Assembly (NCBI GenBank): GCA_017521195.1
Contig: JAFXGP010000132.1
Location: forward strand, 1 to 64,000
DNA from: Lachnospiraceae bacterium
GTDB lineage: Bacteria > Bacillota > Clostridia > Lachnospirales > Lachnospiraceae
Direction of reading: 5' to 3'
DNA: 64,000 nucleotides
This document shows, piece by piece, positions 62,260 through 64,000 of the stretch. The notes below the pieces were generated by a model. That model ran no database searches. It had not been told where the DNA came from and saw only the letters and a list, made by a program, of their open reading frames with translations. Numbering within the stretch: position 1 is the first letter of the stretch; every line of letters starts with the position of its first letter. Position numbers and translations under genes: made by a program.

Positions 62260-63102
62260 TTGAAAATACAAGAAATTATTTGTAAGCCTATGGGAACCAA
62301 GGTAGAGCCTGAGGTGGAAGATTTTTTGTCCAAACAAGAATTACGATTGTTGGAAGATTTAAAATGGAAAGGTTTTTCAGCTGTCTTTAACAATGTTACG
62401 GTGGGAATACTACTTTATCGTATGCAGGGAAAATACATATTGTTGGAACGTATTTTTGTAAAACCCGGATATCGAAGAATCGGCATTGGAAGAGAAATGT
62501 TGGGAATGTTATGTAAGTTTGCCAAGGCTAGTAAGAAACCATTGCTGTTTTCTTTTGATGCTACCGGAAACAGGGATGTTTTTTATCGTTTTGTTGCTTC
62601 TACCCATGAGTTCGTGATAGAAAGACAGGAAGGATTTGAAGCTTATTTGACTACCGGAGAAGTTTTGAATATTGGACAGAAAACTGTAGGAAAAGTTAAA
62701 AATGCGGAACTCTTTTTTGAACAGAAAAACAGTGCCCGAGAAGAGTTTATAACACATTTGGCTGAGAGCCATGAGCAGATTGCCTGGGAATTGAAACATA
62801 GTAATCAGGCGTATCGAAGAGATCTGTGCTGTTGTGTTACGGAAAATGGCGTAATCCAGGCAGTAAGCCTGATAAAGCAGCAGAAAAAAGAACTGGAACT
62901 GAAGTTAATGTATGGAAGAGCCAATAAGGGGAAACAAACCGCAGAAGCTTTGCTGGGTTCTTTCCATAATATGAAAGAAGAAAAGGTTTTTCCTATGAGA
63001 ATTACCACAGTAACTGAAGCAGAAATAAAAGTGTTTAATTTTATTTGTCCGGAATATGAAATTACAAAACGTTTTTATGTGGCTTATTATATAGGTTCAT
63101 AA
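62260..63102 (+). CDS. GNAT-family N-acetyltransferase, two-lobed (paralogue 2)
   Basis: In this 280-residue protein the N-terminal lobe has the acetyl-CoA motif VKPGYRRIGIGREMLGMLC (about residues 68-86). The C-terminal lobe lacks it. Size and architecture mirror the GNAT encoded at 16250, and both are followed at once by a large charged protein gene. It starts at TTG 62260 after AGGTGGTGA, two bases after the YbjN-type gene. Confidence 0.8.
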   Translation: MKIQEIICKPMGTKVEPEVEDFLSKQELRLLEDLKWKGFSAVFNNVTVGILLYRMQGKYILLERIFVKPGYRRIGIGREMLGMLCKFAKASKKPLLFSFDATGNRDVFYRFVASTHEFVIERQEGFEAYLTTGEVLNIGQKTVGKVKNAELFFEQKNSAREEFITHLAESHEQIAWELKHSNQAYRRDLCCCVTENGVIQAVSLIKQQKKELELKLMYGRANKGKQTAEALLGSFHNMKEEKVFPMRITTVTEAEIKVFNFICPEYEITKRFYVAYYIGS

Positions 63103-63117
63103 GGAGGTGAAGAGAGT

Positions 63118-64000
63118 TTGGATAGTAAATTTATGCATAAAAATAAGAATGGGCAGGAAAACAGTTATATCATTGCTCATGATTATTTGAATGAACAGCG
63201 TGAAAAAGAACAGAATAAAGGCTTTACTCCTGATCCTTATATGCCATGGATTAACGAAGAGGAATATTATGAATCAAACTCTAATGGAGATGAAAATATT
63301 TCTGTACTTGAGAAAGTAAGCACATATATTTCACAGAGTAAAAATGACAGGGTTTTAGCCGGTATAGATAAGAAGTTCGAAAAGCTGGAACGAAAGCGAG
63401 AAAAGAAGCTTTTAAAAGAGCAACAGAAAGAGCAAAAAAGAGTAGAAAAAGAAGCGAAAGCACAGAGGAAGGCAGAAGCGAAACTTCATCAAGAACAGGA
63501 AAAGAAATGGAATAAAATTCAAAAAGCAGATAAGAAAAAAGTGGCTACAGATAAAGTACGCCACGGATTTTACAGTTTTATTAAGGGATTTGTTAAAGTT
63601 GGAAGATTTATCTCCGGGAGAGACAAGGAAGCCAGACATACTAAAGAGAATTCCCCATTCCGACAAAGTCTTTTGGATGCTTATGACAGAATGTATGCCA
63701 TGCATCTGGATGCCGAACTTAATGGAACCATGGAAGAGTTTGAGAAAACTTATGGTGAATATTATCGTAACCTTAAGGACGAATATGAGTCTCTTAGAAA
63801 AGTTGTCAAACTGTATGCTAAAGAAGATAAGCAGGAAGAAGAATTTGTAGAGTTGCTTCGACATAAAAATGCTCCTATGCAGTTTGGAAGCAGTCTCCGT
63901 GCCAATGTAGAAGGCGGGACTAAACCGGCATCCGTTCAGTATAGTCAGGATGGCCGTAAATGGCTGGTGAAAGAAAGCCTGTCTTGCATTGGTGTGGCAG
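63118..64000 (+). CDS. Large coiled-coil protein, effector candidate (5' part, runs off the window)
   Basis: An open frame of 294 codons starts at TTG 63118, seven bases after a perfect AAGGAGGTGA, and reaches the window end without a stop. The N-terminus is hydrophilic. Residues about 90-150 form a Lys/Glu/Gln-rich coiled coil, followed by a basic segment and a helical region. The last visible residues (VQYSQDGRKWLVKES) look like the start of a folded domain. There is no signal peptide or membrane segment. Its position after a GNAT gene parallels the 2315-residue protein. Function cannot be assigned; cargo of the injection system is a reasonable guess. Confidence 0.75.
   Translation, partial: MDSKFMHKNKNGQENSYIIAHDYLNEQREKEQNKGFTPDPYMPWINEEEYYESNSNGDENISVLEKVSTYISQSKNDRVLAGIDKKFEKLERKREKKLLKEQQKEQKRVEKEAKAQRKAEAKLHQEQEKKWNKIQKADKKKVATDKVRHGFYSFIKGFVKVGRFISGRDKEARHTKENSPFRQSLLDAYDRMYAMHLDAELNGTMEEFEKTYGEYYRNLKDEYESLRKVVKLYAKEDKQEEEFVELLRHKNAPMQFGSSLRANVEGGTKPASVQYSQDGRKWLVKESLSCIGVA

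Overview
The window reads as chromosome of a low-GC, spore-forming, Gram-positive gut-type Clostridia, most likely Lachnospiraceae. Supporting signs are gpr and spoIIP side by side, strong AGGAGG ribosome sites, frequent TTG and GTG starts, and a UPF0397-type ECF transporter. No rRNA, tRNA, IS element or CRISPR array is visible.

Region 1 (1-8451) is housekeeping: the 5' end of rpsT on the minus strand, gpr and spoIIP (sporulation/germination), a three-gene ECF vitamin transporter, lepA, a small membrane protein and a lipoprotein.

Region 2 (8452-26437) is an accessory block. It holds two paralogous AAA+ ATPases, a protein with a complete R/STS/E-x-E ADP-ribosyltransferase (ART) domain, a GNAT acetyltransferase, a 2315-residue giant protein, and a soluble histidine kinase with its OmpR-type response regulator. 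A convergent kinase-like protein lacks a phospho-acceptor domain. Three transcription units start behind the same unusual promoter, which has a TTCG-rCAT-AA-TG element 40-41 bp upstream of the -10 and no -35 box. They may therefore be one regulon of the local two-component system.

Region 3 (26643-55927) is a contractile injection system (CIS) of the eCIS/phage-tail-like class in one dense co-directional run. It starts with an eCIS-associated protein and five envelope-type proteins: a TM-anchored kinase-like protein, a degenerate class III cyclase, a MORN-repeat protein, a secreted TolC-like protein and an 852-residue anchored protein. The particle genes follow: a Pvc16/DUF4255 cap, a DUF4280 PAAR-like tip, sheath, tube, a two-part assembly chaperone, a second tube protein, a tape-measure candidate, two tube/baseplate adaptors, a gp27-like hub, a gp5-like spike, gp25, two large baseplate wedge proteins and tail protein I. 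The chaperone pair (zinc ribbon and DUF6760-like) appears to be joined by a programmed -1 frameshift at A_AAT_TTT, as in true phage tail operons. I see no capsid, lysis or clear tail-fibre gene.

Region 4 (55943-64000) continues in the same direction. It carries a partner-switching set (STAS antagonist, MATE transporter fused to an RsbW-like domain, SpoIIE-type phosphatase, RsbW-like kinase) with no sigma factor, a GH3-family acyl-adenylating enzyme, a YbjN/chaperone-like protein, and a second GNAT plus large coiled-coil protein pair that runs off the end.

The inferred logic is as follows. The two-component system switches on ATPases, effector candidates and GNAT/giant genes. The long operon builds a contractile machine with its own envelope components. 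A phosphatase/kinase/antagonist circuit tunes assembly or firing. The ART protein and the giant proteins are the best effector candidates. Effector status and envelope anchoring are inference.
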